A stretch of 64,000 bases of DNA from Chitinophaga alhagiae (GTDB taxonomy: Bacteria; Bacteroidota; Bacteroidia; Chitinophagales; Chitinophagaceae). The DNA lies in assembly GCF_003568665.1 (NCBI RefSeq), contig NZ_QXMH01000004.1, positions 290,942 through 354,941 of the forward strand. The letters run 5' to 3'. Below the pieces are notes generated by a model, which worked only from the letters and a program-made list of their open reading frames with translations, was not told the origin of the DNA and did not search any database. The position numbers and the translations under genes were made by a program. Positions 52,884 through 62,618 of this stretch are shown one piece after another. Every line of letters starts with the position of its first letter. Within the stretch, counting starts at the first letter, position 1.

Positions 52884-54347
52884 TCAATGGAACCTCCGCT
52901 TGATCACATTCTTCAAGGTAGAATACCCTTCCATCAGGTTGCCCACCAGGAAGTTGTTTTTCAGGTTATTGCGCATGGTGCTGCGCATAATGCGTACTAC
53001 GTAGTCTTTCTCCACTTCGCCCGTTTCCTTGACGCGGCTCAGCATTTCAACGGCTATCAGCCCCAGCAGGGCGCCAAACAGGAACAGGAAGTTCCATTCA
53101 TGCAGTTCAACAATATGCAGCGTTTTTGTCCAGCGGGGGCCGCCCCACTCGGCGTCAATTTTCAGGTGGCGGCCGGTAAAGTAGTCTGCCAGCACCCCGC
53201 CGGCCAGCGGCGCCAGGGCGGAAAATATAGCGGTCACAATGTTCTTGGAGCTGAGGTACACAATGGCATCGGCCGTGGGCGCCAGTTTCAGGCCTATGTT
53301 GGTGAGGGAAAGGTTGATCCCCGCATTGGCCACGCCCATCACCATATGAATAACGGCCAGCAACAGCAGGTTGGGCCACAACTGCGAATAAATGCCCACA
53401 AAACACCAGCCCACCAGGCAAAGGATATACAGCGGGGCGCCAATGGCAATGATGGTCTTGTTACTGTAACGGTCTGCAAAGCGGCCCCAGATGCGGATGG
53501 TGAATATGCTGCTGATCTGGCTGATGATGGTAAGGCCGATGATGTAGGAAAGCCCGAGCCCCATGCTCTTCATCATGAACACGGTAAAGAACGGAGAGGC
53601 AATGTTCACGGCAAACACCCAGGCGGAGTTGAACACCAGCAGCCGCCGGAAGTTGGCGTCTTTCAGCGGGCGCATCAGCATTTTGAAAATATTCTCCTTG
53701 GGCAGGAACTTCTGGGGCTCCGGCGTTCTGGCCAGTACAACGGTGCCCGCCATGCCTACCACACCGGCCACAATGAACATATAGCCGTACACGTTCAGTT
53801 CAAAAGCCGGGTGGTAGTCCCGCACATAGTCTACGCCCAGGGCCAGCAACAGGCTCAATACCACGTTCAGCGTCTGCATGTAGCTGCTGCGTTTGGCGAA
53901 GTAGGCGCCCAGCTGTTTTTCCGGCACCAGGTCTTTCATCCAGGAGTTCCAGCTGGCGCCGGCCACTGCGCCGGAAAGATAATAGAAGAAGAGGATGGGA
54001 ATGATCAGTTCTATGCTCACCACTTGTGGCAGCAGCAACGGCAGCAGGCCAATGATCACCAGCGGGAAACGGGCCAGGAAAGAACAGATGACCGTAATGG
54101 CCCGGCGGTTGTTGAAACGCCTCACCAGCCAGATGGATATCAGCTGAAACATGTTCACCATGGTGGGCAGGGCCGCTATCAGCCCCAGCTGCAGGTTATT
54201 GGCGCCCAGCAATATGGCCATGGCAATGATGAACGCGCCGCCGGTCAGCGTAGTCATGGTCTCGGAAGCAAGCCCGTCGCCAATTACCAGCTTCAATCCT
54301 TTTTTTACATCCTGTTCCGTTAATACATCCCGCGGCTTAAGGTCCAT
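52884..54347 (-). CDS. MFS transporter
   Basis: A 487-residue inner-membrane protein with about 12 hydrophobic segments from residue 20 to 440, of the major facilitator superfamily. Between helices 2 and 3 lies IWLVRRFNNRRAITV, fitting the family's basic loop. The C-terminal about 45 residues are cytoplasmic and basic (TMRNNLKNNFLVGN...VIKRRFH). Substrate unknown; the neighbours do not indicate one. Start ATG 54347. Confidence 0.87.
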   Translation of the reverse strand: MDLKPRDVLTEQDVKKGLKLVIGDGLASETMTTLTGGAFIIAMAILLGANNLQLGLIAALPTMVNMFQLISIWLVRRFNNRRAITVICSFLARFPLVIIGLLPLLLPQVVSIELIIPILFFYYLSGAVAGASWNSWMKDLVPEKQLGAYFAKRSSYMQTLNVVLSLLLALGVDYVRDYHPAFELNVYGYMFIVAGVVGMAGTVVLARTPEPQKFLPKENIFKMLMRPLKDANFRRLLVFNSAWVFAVNIASPFFTVFMMKSMGLGLSYIIGLTIISQISSIFTIRIWGRFADRYSNKTIIAIGAPLYILCLVGWCFVGIYSQLWPNLLLLAVIHMVMGVANAGINLSLTNIGLKLAPTADAIVYLSSKNIVTAIFSALAPLAGGVLADYFTGRHLKIDAEWGGPRWTKTLHIVELHEWNFLFLFGALLGLIAVEMLSRVKETGEVEKDYVVRIMRSTMRNNLKNNFLVGNLMEGYSTLKNVIKRRFH

Positions 54348-54450
54348 ACTGAGGGTTTTGAAGGAAGCGGCAATCTTTGTACCAGCCTGTGAATAAGCAT
54401 GAGAATTTCACAACCGGCAAACAACCGGCCCGCCTGAAGGCTATCATACA

Positions 54451-54873
54451 TTACATCCTGAAAAAGTAGTTGATCTTTGCCGCGTCATTGGGCGGGTTTT
54501 TCCAGTCAAATGCCGCATACCAGCCGTTCTCCAGCTTGATGTAGTACCCCCAGCCCAGCCGGTGCTCAACGGAAAAGTCTGCCTGCTGTTGCTTCAAAGC
54601 CGCCAGCGGTTGGCCTACCTGCAGGTGGCCTGCCTTGAAATTTTTATCTCGGGTGGAAATGTAATGTACCTTGTTCTGCTTGCTGGCGGTGAGCCAGTAA
54701 ACAATACCATCTACGGAAAGTTCCTTGAACTGTTCTATGCCGAAATAGGTATACACAGACCGGCCGCCGGTATGCGGAGGGGCCGCCATGTGATCTCCCA
54801 GCGCAGGCAGGCTTTGGGCGCTGAGGCTGCCAATACAGGCATGCAGCAGGCAAAAGAGCATGAATGACCGCAT
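54451..54873 (-). CDS. Small exported protein of unknown function
   Basis: A 140-residue protein with a clear signal peptide (MRSFMLFCLLHACIGSLSAQS). The mature part (about 120 residues) has alternating hydrophobic beta-like strands (YTYFGIEQFKELSVDGIVYWL, WGYYIKLENGWYAAFDW) and no cysteine pattern; I do not recognise a family. ATG 54873 is favoured because it gives a normal signal peptide; an ATG at 54906 would add 11 residues. It ends just before smc on the same strand and may be transcribed with it. Confidence 0.7.
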   Translation of the reverse strand: MRSFMLFCLLHACIGSLSAQSLPALGDHMAAPPHTGGRSVYTYFGIEQFKELSVDGIVYWLTASKQNKVHYISTRDKNFKAGHLQVGQPLAALKQQQADFSVEHRLGWGYYIKLENGWYAAFDWKNPPNDAAKINYFFRM

Positions 54874-54924
54874 AAGATAGTTGCTTTTATGCTTTAATAT
54901 ACGCATAAAAACACATATAGCAAT

Positions 54925-57900
54925 CTAGTTCAGGCTCCTGAAGTCTACCGGCACCAGCTTGCTCACGCCCGGCTCCTGCATGGTAACGCCGTAGATCACG
55001 TCTACCGCGGCCATGGTCTGCTTGTTGTGGGTCACAATGATGAACTGCGAGTTGTCTGAGAACTTGCGGATCATATTGGTGAACTTGCCTACGTTGGCAT
55101 CGTCAAGCGGCGCGTCTACTTCATCCAGTATACAGAAGGGCGCGGGTTTGATGAGGTAAATGGCAAACAGCAGCGCGGTGGCGGTGAGGGTCTTCTCCCC
55201 GCCTGAAAGCTGGGTAATGGCCGCGGGGCGCTTGCCTTTGGGCTTGGCTATGATCTCTATGCCGGTATCGGCGAGGTTGGCGGGATCGTTGAGGATCATG
55301 TCACACTGGTCTTCTTCCGTGAACAGCGCCTTGAACACGCGGATGAAGTTTTCTTTCACCTGGTTGAACGTGTCCAGGAACTTCTGGTTGGCGGTGGTCT
55401 CTACTTCCTGTATGGTGGCCAGCAGGGATTCCTTGGCGGTCACCAGGTCATTCTTCTGCTCCAGTATGAACTCGTAACGTTTTTTCATTTCCGTGTACGC
55501 CTCAATGGCCGTGGGGTTGATCTCGCCCATGTTCTCCAGCCGTTTCTTGAGGCGCTCCGCGTTGCCCTGCAGGTCTTCCACGCTTTGCGCGCCGGTGCGT
55601 TCTTCGTCCAGTATCTCGTCCAGGTTCACCTTGAACTCCACGCTCAGCCTTTCTTTCATGGAGGCCAGTTGCAGCTTCAGTTCGTTCACCTTGTCTTTGA
55701 TCTGGTTCAGTTGCTGGTCCAGCATGTCCCTCGTTTTCTGTTTGGAGCGAAGGGCGCTTTCCAGTTCCTGCAGGTGGTTGCGGAAATTGTAGTACTCCTG
55801 GTCTTTTTCGTTCACCGCTTTCTCTTCTTCCTCCCGGCGGCGGAACAGTTCCACCAGGCCGTCTTCAGACTGCAGCAGGCGGTCTTCCGCGGCGGCAATG
55901 TTGCCCGCGGTGTCTTCCAGTTGTGTTTTATTGCTGGTGATCTGCAGGTGCAGGTCACTGAGTTGTTTACGTTTGAAGTCCAGCTCCTGCTTCAGCGCCT
56001 GCACCTTGCTTTGCTGGCGGGTATGCTGCAGGTTCTGGTTGTTGAACTGCACGCTGGCCTGGTTGAACTGCTGCTCGGCTTCCTGTGCGGCGCGGTCCGC
56101 GGCCACAATGTTGTCGTGCAGGGCATGTACGCGGTCGTTCAGCGTATCCAGTTCATCGCGTACGCTGGAAATGCTTTGTTCATTGGCCTGCAGGGAGGCT
56201 TCCATTTCAGCCAGGCGTTTGCTGCCGGTGTCTATCAGGTGGTGGAAGTTCTCTATTCGGTTCTGCAGCCCGAACAGCTGGTTATTGAGCTGGTTCACCT
56301 TTTCGCGCAGGGCGTTGATGTTGTTCTCATTGAGCTGGCCGTTGTACCCCAGCACTTCATCGTGCTTGGCCTGCAGCTGCGCCTTGAGGCTGCTGCATAC
56401 GTTTTCCAGCTCCCGTATCTCTGCTTCGAGTTTTTCCAGGTTTTTGGCGCGGCCCAGCTTCTTGCCTTCGAACAACCCTACGGAGCCGCCGTTCATGCTG
56501 TATTTACCGCGGTGTACACGGCCGCTTTTTTCGGTGATGAGCACATCCTGGTCAGGCAGCTCGGTAAAATTGATGGCGGTCACGTCTTCGGCTACGAACA
56601 CTTTGCCCAGCAGGTAATTGCCCAGGCCTTTGTATTTGTCTTCTATTTCCACTACGTCCAGCGCCGGTACGGTGCCGGGCGGGGTAAAGAGGGCGCCGGC
56701 CTGGTGGTTGAACTGGTCCAGGATGAAGAAGTTGGCCTTGCCTTTTTTGTGCAGGTCAAGCAGGCGGATGGCCTGGATGGCCTCTTCCGTATTGTTCACC
56801 ACGTAATAGTTCAGGTAAGGTTCCAGCAGGTTCTCGATACAGGTGCGGTAATCTTCTTTACAGAAAAATATATCGCTGAGAATGGGCGCCTTGTTGTTCC
56901 ATTCGTTGTTCTTCTTGAGGAACTTGATACTTTCCGGGTAGCCTTCCAGGCTGTCTACGAGAGATTTGAGCAGGTCGTACTCGTTCTTTTTAGCGTCCAG
57001 CTTCCTGTTCTCGTCTACCAGCGTATCCCGCAGGCCTTCAATTTCTCCCTGGGTGGTGAGTATCTTGCCTTTGGTCTCTTCCTGGAAGCGGACCATTTCC
57101 GCCAGTTCTTCCTTCTGCTGTTCCAGCGTTTCCTGCAGGCCGCTCTTTTCTTCTTCCAGCTGCGTGATCTGTGTTTGCCGGTTGGTCTTTTCTTCCTGCA
57201 GCTGCTGAATGCTGCGTTGCAGGTTCTGCACGGAAGTGTCTGCCACAGCTACTTTCTTCTCCGCCTCAAATTGCTGGCGCTGCCATTGCTGCTGGTCTTT
57301 CCGCAGGTTTTCCAGGCCCAGCTTCTTATCGTTAAAATGCGTTTTCTTTTCGTCTACCATTTCCTGCAGGGTTTCCAGTTCGTCCTGCATGGACCCGGAC
57401 ACTTCCTGCTCGTCTGCCACCTGCGTTTCGGTAAAGGCAATAGAGTCTGTCAGCCCGTTGAGCTGGCCTTCTGCGTTGTCCAGGAAATCAGAGAGGCTCT
57501 TTTCCCGTTCCCGCAGGTAGGTGAGCTGCTGGGTAGCCAGGTTCTTGTCGTTCTCCTTGGTGCGGATGGTGGCTACCAGCTCGTTGAAGGAGCGCTGCAG
57601 TACCTGCAGTTCCCGTTCCTTGGCCACAAAATGCAGCTTGTCCTGCTCCACGGCCGCTTCATCCGTAGATATTTCGGCTTCGATGGCGGCCTTGCGGTCT
57701 GTTTCCTGCTGCTGCTGGTCCGTCAGGTCCCGGAAGGTGATGTTGAAGCCTTCCAGGGCGGCCTTGGCCAGTTCTATGCTCGCTTCTTTATATTCTTTCT
57801 TGATCTCGTAATAACGTTCCGCTTTTCTGGCCTGGCTTTCCAGGGTCTTGAGGTTGTTGTTGATCTCGAACAGCAGGTCCTCTATCCTGTTGAGGTCTCC

Positions 57901-58455
57901 TTCTGTAGCGTCCAGCTTGGATTTGGCCTCTTTTTTACGGGTTTTGTAGATGGAAATGCCCGCGGCCTGTTCCAGCATGCGGCGGCGGCTGTTTTCCTTG
58001 TCCTTGATAATATCGTCTACCATCCCCAGCTCAATAATAGCGTAGGAGTCTGTGCTGACGCCGGTATCCATAAAGAGGTTGTGGATGTCTTTCAGGCGGC
58101 AGGCCACATCGTTGAGGCGGTATTCGCTGTCTCCGTTCTTGTAAAATTTACGGGTGATCGTAACGGTGGTAAACTCCGTGGGCAGTACGTTCTTGGTATT
58201 CTCGAAAGTGAGGCTCACTTCTGCCATACCGCTGGCGGAGCGGGTACGGGAGCCGTTGAACACCAGGCCGGCCTGGTTCTCTGAACGCAGGTTGCTGATC
58301 TTGTGCTCGCCTATCACCCACCTGATGGAGTCAATGATGTTGCTTTTACCGCAGCCGTTGGGGCCGATAACGCCGGTCACTCCTTCGTCAAAGTGCAGCA
58401 CGGTTTTATCCGCAAAACTTTTAAACCCTTTAATTTCCAGTGTTTTTAAACGCAC
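54925..58455 (-). CDS. smc: Chromosome segregation protein SMC
   Basis: A 1176-residue SMC ATPase that compacts and organises the chromosome. The head carries Walker A GPNGCGKSN at 31-39; the C-terminal head has the signature LSGGEKT (about 1082) and Walker B with LDEVDAPLDDAN. Between them are two long coiled coils (about 170-500 and 670-1010) and a hinge (about 510-665, LLDLHKKGKANFFILDQFN ... GKVFVAEDV). Start is GTG at 58455: an in-frame TAA lies 12 bases upstream and no ATG is available. No ScpA/ScpB is encoded here. Confidence 0.96.
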   Translation of the reverse strand: MRLKTLEIKGFKSFADKTVLHFDEGVTGVIGPNGCGKSNIIDSIRWVIGEHKISNLRSENQAGLVFNGSRTRSASGMAEVSLTFENTKNVLPTEFTTVTITRKFYKNGDSEYRLNDVACRLKDIHNLFMDTGVSTDSYAIIELGMVDDIIKDKENSRRRMLEQAAGISIYKTRKKEAKSKLDATEGDLNRIEDLLFEINNNLKTLESQARKAERYYEIKKEYKEASIELAKAALEGFNITFRDLTDQQQQETDRKAAIEAEISTDEAAVEQDKLHFVAKERELQVLQRSFNELVATIRTKENDKNLATQQLTYLREREKSLSDFLDNAEGQLNGLTDSIAFTETQVADEQEVSGSMQDELETLQEMVDEKKTHFNDKKLGLENLRKDQQQWQRQQFEAEKKVAVADTSVQNLQRSIQQLQEEKTNRQTQITQLEEEKSGLQETLEQQKEELAEMVRFQEETKGKILTTQGEIEGLRDTLVDENRKLDAKKNEYDLLKSLVDSLEGYPESIKFLKKNNEWNNKAPILSDIFFCKEDYRTCIENLLEPYLNYYVVNNTEEAIQAIRLLDLHKKGKANFFILDQFNHQAGALFTPPGTVPALDVVEIEDKYKGLGNYLLGKVFVAEDVTAINFTELPDQDVLITEKSGRVHRGKYSMNGGSVGLFEGKKLGRAKNLEKLEAEIRELENVCSSLKAQLQAKHDEVLGYNGQLNENNINALREKVNQLNNQLFGLQNRIENFHHLIDTGSKRLAEMEASLQANEQSISSVRDELDTLNDRVHALHDNIVAADRAAQEAEQQFNQASVQFNNQNLQHTRQQSKVQALKQELDFKRKQLSDLHLQITSNKTQLEDTAGNIAAAEDRLLQSEDGLVELFRRREEEEKAVNEKDQEYYNFRNHLQELESALRSKQKTRDMLDQQLNQIKDKVNELKLQLASMKERLSVEFKVNLDEILDEERTGAQSVEDLQGNAERLKKRLENMGEINPTAIEAYTEMKKRYEFILEQKNDLVTAKESLLATIQEVETTANQKFLDTFNQVKENFIRVFKALFTEEDQCDMILNDPANLADTGIEIIAKPKGKRPAAITQLSGGEKTLTATALLFAIYLIKPAPFCILDEVDAPLDDANVGKFTNMIRKFSDNSQFIIVTHNKQTMAAVDVIYGVTMQEPGVSKLVPVDFRSLN

Positions 58456-58635
58456 AGCTTCTAATTACGATTTTTTTGAATCCTTTGTTCCGGGATGGCC
58501 GCCCCTGATGCCGGGGACCATTTTCCGGGCGCCAAAGATAAACGAAATAAGTTGATATGGCAGTAGGTCTCAGATATGGCCGCACACTGCATTCTATGGT
58601 AAATTAACGGAGAACACATAATATTTACTATTTAC

Positions 58636-58665
58636 TTATACACACCTGGGGATAATTTATCCACT
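58636..58665. other. Cluster of three DnaA-box-like sites
   Basis: TTATACACA at 58636-58644 fits the consensus TTATNCACA exactly; TGGGGATAA at 58647-58655 (minus strand TTATCCCCA) and TTATCCACT at 58657-58665 each differ by one base. All lie within 30 bases beside an AT-rich stretch. They could form part of a replication origin or a DnaA-controlled promoter. Confidence 0.5.
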
Positions 58666-58751
58666 TCACGTCCTTAATTCACTGATTTTCATAAATTAAC
58701 GTAATTTATTTCGATCATTACTTGATTCTCGCAAACCTCCCTTGTAAATTG

Positions 58752-58759
58752 TAATTTTG
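58752..58759 (+). promoter_or_regulatory. -7 box TAATTTTG of the FUSC gene
   Basis: TAATTTTG matches TAnnTTTG and ends six bases before the ATG at 58766. A TTG in this octamer (58757) opens the same frame but cannot be transcribed from this promoter. Confidence 0.6.
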
Positions 58760-58765
58760 CGCCTA

Positions 58766-61000
58766 ATGCAAGATCGTTGGTCCAAAGAAGCGAAAGCCTT
58801 TATTTTCAGTTATCATTTCAGCAACGGGCTTCGTACCACCCTGAGTGTTGTTGTCCCCTCCGTTATTTTTGCCGCCATCGGCCACCTCAACACCGGCATC
58901 GCCATTTCGATGGGCGCATTGTGTACCGCCCTTGCTGACGTACCGGGCACCATCCTGCACAAGCGGAACGGCCTGCTGATCAGCACCCTGCTGATCTTCC
59001 TCACCGCCCTGGGCACGGGGCTGCTGCTGCCCCATACCACCCTGCTTACCTTATGGGTAGGCCTCTGCAGCGTTTTTTACAGCATGCTGCTCATTTACGG
59101 CAACCGCGGCGGCAACATCGGCATCGGCGGGCTCATCATTATGGTGAGCATCATGGCGGAAAGCTATGTCAGCTGGCAACTGGCGGTACAGGTGGCCCTG
59201 CTCACCCTCAGCGGCAGCATCTGGTACGCCCTGCTGGCCCTCCTGCTCTGGCAGATACGGCCGTACCTCACGGTGCAGCAAACGCTGGGCGACTGCATCC
59301 AGCAAACCGCCCGGTACCTGCGGCAGCGCGCGGACTTTTACAACCCCGCTGTGGATATTACAGACAGCTACCGCGATGTGCTGGCCCAGCAGGTGGTGGT
59401 GAACGACAAGCAGGAAGCCGTGCGCGAGCTGCTCCTGAAAATGCGCTCCGCCCAGCAAGGCACCACCAGCATCAGCAAAAGCATGGTGCTCATTTTCCTT
59501 GACCTGGTAGACATGTACGAGCAGATCACCGCCTCGCAGATAGACTACACCTCCCTGCAGCAACGCTTCACCGGCACGCGGGTGATCGCCTCCCTGCACC
59601 ATACCATCCTGCAGTTTGCCAACGAGCTGGACAATATCGGCATTGCCGTATCCGCCGGGCAGCGCTCCATGCCCAAGGTGAACCTCAAGCTGGAGCTGGA
59701 AAGGGCCCGCCGGGAGTTTAAAGCCTACCAGGCCACCCTGCCCACGCTGAAAGAGCGAGCAGACCTCATCCCCTTCGAAAGCATTTTTGACAACCTGCAG
59801 AACATTACGCAGCGTATTTACAACATGCACCGGCTCACGCGGCTGGAGCGGGTAAAAGATTCTTCTTTTGACCACCAGCTGGAACTGTCAAAGTTCACCA
59901 CGCGGCAGCGGTACGATATTACCACCTTCCGCAACAACCTCACCTTCAAGTCTCACATCTTCCGCCATGCCATACGCACCGGCCTGGCCATGATAGCGGG
60001 TTTCCTGATAGGCCACGCGCTGCAGCTCAGCCGCACCTACTGGATACTGCTCACCATTGTGGTGATCATGAAACCCGGTTTCAGCCTCACCAAGACCCGC
60101 AGCTACCAGCGCATACTGGGCACCATCATAGGCGCGTTCTTTGCCGCCGGCATCCTCTACCTCACCAAAGACGATACGGTGATCTTCTTCGTGATGCTGG
60201 TCTGCATCCTGGGCGCGTACAGCTTCCAGACCTATCACTACGTGACCAGCGTGGTGTTCATGACGCCTTTTATCATCTTCCTGCTGCATTTTCTCCACCC
60301 GGCAGACTTTGACAACCTGAAACACCGGGTGCTGGACACTATGCTGGGCGGGGGCATTGCCTTTGCGTTCAACTACATCTTCTGGCCCAGCTGGGAGTAC
60401 CGTTTTTTGCCGGAGTACATCCTGAAAAACATCTCGGCCAACAAACAATACCTCACGCAGGTGATGAACCTGTATACAGACAAGCCTTTCAACCTCTTTG
60501 CCTACAAGCTGGCGCGGAAAGACGTGCATGTGACCACGGCCAACCTCACCGCCGCCTTCCAGCGCATGCTGAGCGAGCCCAGGAGCAAGCAGAAATTCGG
60601 GTCTGAGCTGTACCACTTTGTAGTGCTGAGCCATTCCCTCTCCTCCCACATTGCGCAGCTGTCTGCCTACGCCCTGCAGCACCAGCTGCAATACAAGCGG
60701 CCGGAGTACAAAGACGTGCTGTTGTACCTGCTCACGGTGATGGACCAGATAGAGCAATTTGTGAGCGTGGGCGTGTTCATCCCCGACATGCAGCTGCCGC
60801 AGGCCTTCCAGCAGCTGGAAGACCGGCTGGAGCACCTGCTGCAAGTACGGCAGGAGCAGATCAATAACGGGCAGGGCCACACGGTGGAAAGGGAGGAAAT
60901 GCTGGAGATCAAACACGTGCGGGACCAGTTCCACGCGCTGCATACGGTGTTGAAAGACATGAAAAAAGCCGCCGTACACGGGGCGGCCATTGTGGATTGA
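58766..61000 (+). CDS. FUSC/YccS-like aromatic acid exporter family membrane protein
   Basis: A 744-residue inner-membrane protein of the FUSC superfamily (YccS/YhfK type). Two membrane modules frame soluble parts: helices in about 25-160 (VVVPSVIFAAIGHLNTGIAISMGAL, LLISTLLIFLTALGTGLLLPHTT), a cytoplasmic helical domain in about 170-390, then a second module in about 395-530 (AIRTGLAMIAGFLIGHALQLSRTYWILLTIVVIMKPGFSLTKTRS), and a C-terminal helical domain. Relatives export aromatic acids or act in envelope stress; the substrate is unknown. The start at ATG 58766 follows from the -7 box. It converges on bshC with a 4-base gap and no terminator. Confidence 0.88.
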   Translation: MQDRWSKEAKAFIFSYHFSNGLRTTLSVVVPSVIFAAIGHLNTGIAISMGALCTALADVPGTILHKRNGLLISTLLIFLTALGTGLLLPHTTLLTLWVGLCSVFYSMLLIYGNRGGNIGIGGLIIMVSIMAESYVSWQLAVQVALLTLSGSIWYALLALLLWQIRPYLTVQQTLGDCIQQTARYLRQRADFYNPAVDITDSYRDVLAQQVVVNDKQEAVRELLLKMRSAQQGTTSISKSMVLIFLDLVDMYEQITASQIDYTSLQQRFTGTRVIASLHHTILQFANELDNIGIAVSAGQRSMPKVNLKLELERARREFKAYQATLPTLKERADLIPFESIFDNLQNITQRIYNMHRLTRLERVKDSSFDHQLELSKFTTRQRYDITTFRNNLTFKSHIFRHAIRTGLAMIAGFLIGHALQLSRTYWILLTIVVIMKPGFSLTKTRSYQRILGTIIGAFFAAGILYLTKDDTVIFFVMLVCILGAYSFQTYHYVTSVVFMTPFIIFLLHFLHPADFDNLKHRVLDTMLGGGIAFAFNYIFWPSWEYRFLPEYILKNISANKQYLTQVMNLYTDKPFNLFAYKLARKDVHVTTANLTAAFQRMLSEPRSKQKFGSELYHFVVLSHSLSSHIAQLSAYALQHQLQYKRPEYKDVLLYLLTVMDQIEQFVSVGVFIPDMQLPQAFQQLEDRLEHLLQVRQEQINNGQGHTVEREEMLEIKHVRDQFHALHTVLKDMKKAAVHGAAIVD

Positions 61001-61004
61001 CGCG

Positions 61005-62618
61005 TTACTCCTCCGCAATAATGCAGAACTGGTCTGTAACCGGCTCCAGCGCGTGCAGCAGGTGGTCAAAGAACGCGGGGCCGTATTGGGCGTAATAAGG
61101 CAAAAAGTTCTCCTTCCGTTCCTGCAGCGTATTACCGGGAAACAGCCGCGCCTTCAGCTGCGTGATCTGCTCCGTTTGCCATTCAAACTTTTTCTTTTCC
61201 GCCCGCAGGAACTTGTGTTCCAGCTTGCCGATGGATTTGATGGCGCGGGTGCGTTCCGCGTTGGTGGTGGCTACCAGCGTGGCGTCTATGGCCCTGGCCT
61301 TTTCTTCGAGCGCGTTGAACAGTTTTTCAACAGCCGCGTATTCTTCCCGCAGCACCAGTGAGGCGTTGGTATGTTCATGCACAAAGCGGTTAATGAGCAG
61401 GCCGGTATCTTCAAACAACGCGTTCATGGCAATGTTCAGCTTGCGCTGGCGGGCATGCTGCTCCTGGTCTACCCAGAGGAACGAGTTGCGCAGCAGCACC
61501 ACCGGGTATGGTACGCGGTGATGGCGGAAGAGGTCGCGCAGCTCCAGCCAGTAGGCCACTTCACCCCCGCCGCCAATAAAGGCGATGTTGGGCAGGATGG
61601 TTTCCTGCAGTATGCCGCGCAGTATCACGTTAGGGCTGAAACGTTCCGGATGTTCGTGCAGTTCTTTCCTGAGCGCTTCCCCGGAAAATGACAACGATGT
61701 GTGTAATATTTTCCACACGTCTCCCTCCTTCACAATTCTTTGTCGTATATTTGCATCCAGGTAGAAAAGATTTATTTCCCTGGGGTTAGCCTGCACTTTA
61801 TAATGTTCAGCCAGTTTTCCGATGGTTTTGCTGACAATAGCTTCCGAGCTTTGCTGAAAAAGCTCCTCTTCCATTACCGGTATCAGTTGTTGTTTAAATG
61901 CCGGGTTATCCGGTATCAGCACTACCAGTCCATAACACCCGAAAAGGTTGTTTACCAGGCTCAATGTAGCTTCCTGTATAGTTGAATGGCCAAGGTAGGC
62001 CTTCTTCAACATGTCCAGCAATGCAGGCCCGTATGGGGCAAAGCCGATGCTGTCCGCTATCTGCCCGATCAGGGTGTCCAGGCCGGCCGTATGCATGCGG
62101 CCTACGGCCCCCGTCTGGTCTGTTTCCCAGGTCAGCTTGCGGCCGTCCAGGAAAATGGAGCCCAGCTCGTCCAGGTCGGCGTCTTCACTGCCCATGTAAT
62201 ACACCGGCACAAAATGATGCTCCGGGTATTGCCGCTGCAGGTCTTGCGCCAGCTTGATAGTTTGCAGCACCTTGTACACGAAGTACAGGTAACCGGTGAA
62301 GATATTGGGCTGGTGGGCGGTACAGACGGTAAAGGTATTGGTGGCCTGCAGCAGCCCGATGTTGGCCCTCACCTCCTCGCGCATTTCAATATGCTGGTAC
62401 TGGTGGTACAGGGCGTCTGCCAATATGTCCCGGCGCAACGGTTGCGCCGCCTTCAGCAGCATGGCCTTTTTAAAGTCGGGCTGCGTGGGATGGTATTCGT
62501 AGAAGGAACGCAGGGGCTCGCGGCCTGACAGGAAGTCTGCCACCAGCGGGCTGAAGTAGCCTGTTTCTGCAAACGGTATATGATGATAGCTGAGTTGCGG
62601 CTGTATATTGTTGGTCAC
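61005..62618 (-). CDS. bshC: Bacillithiol biosynthesis cysteine-adding enzyme
   Basis: A 537-residue cytosolic ligase that adds cysteine to glucosaminyl-malate in the last step of bacillithiol synthesis. Family marks: YHHIPFAETGYFSPLVADFL near the start, TVCTAHQPNIFTGYLYFVYK (about 97-116), YMGSEDADLDELGSI (about 140-154) and GGGGEVAYWLELRDLF (about 344-359). Start is GTG at 62618, the only start near the family N-terminus; the upstream TAATTTTA is one base off the -7 consensus. Synthesis also needs BshA and BshB, which are not in this window. Confidence 0.93.
   Translation of the reverse strand: MTNNIQPQLSYHHIPFAETGYFSPLVADFLSGREPLRSFYEYHPTQPDFKKAMLLKAAQPLRRDILADALYHQYQHIEMREEVRANIGLLQATNTFTVCTAHQPNIFTGYLYFVYKVLQTIKLAQDLQRQYPEHHFVPVYYMGSEDADLDELGSIFLDGRKLTWETDQTGAVGRMHTAGLDTLIGQIADSIGFAPYGPALLDMLKKAYLGHSTIQEATLSLVNNLFGCYGLVVLIPDNPAFKQQLIPVMEEELFQQSSEAIVSKTIGKLAEHYKVQANPREINLFYLDANIRQRIVKEGDVWKILHTSLSFSGEALRKELHEHPERFSPNVILRGILQETILPNIAFIGGGGEVAYWLELRDLFRHHRVPYPVVLLRNSFLWVDQEQHARQRKLNIAMNALFEDTGLLINRFVHEHTNASLVLREEYAAVEKLFNALEEKARAIDATLVATTNAERTRAIKSIGKLEHKFLRAEKKKFEWQTEQITQLKARLFPGNTLQERKENFLPYYAQYGPAFFDHLLHALEPVTDQFCIIAEE

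Larger units (their letters stand above)
58456..58765. other. Divergent intergenic region between smc and the FUSC gene
   Basis: 310 bases; about the first 60 lie upstream of smc on the minus strand and the rest is increasingly AT-rich from 58600 to 58750. It contains three DnaA-box-like sites (58636-58665, reported separately) and the -7 box of the FUSC gene. No gene is visible in it. Confidence 0.7.

Noticed and set aside
55585..58284. Plus-strand frame of 899 codons opposite smc
   Set aside because: Antisense shadow of smc coiled coils, rich in Val, Leu and Phe; smc itself has every ATPase motif.
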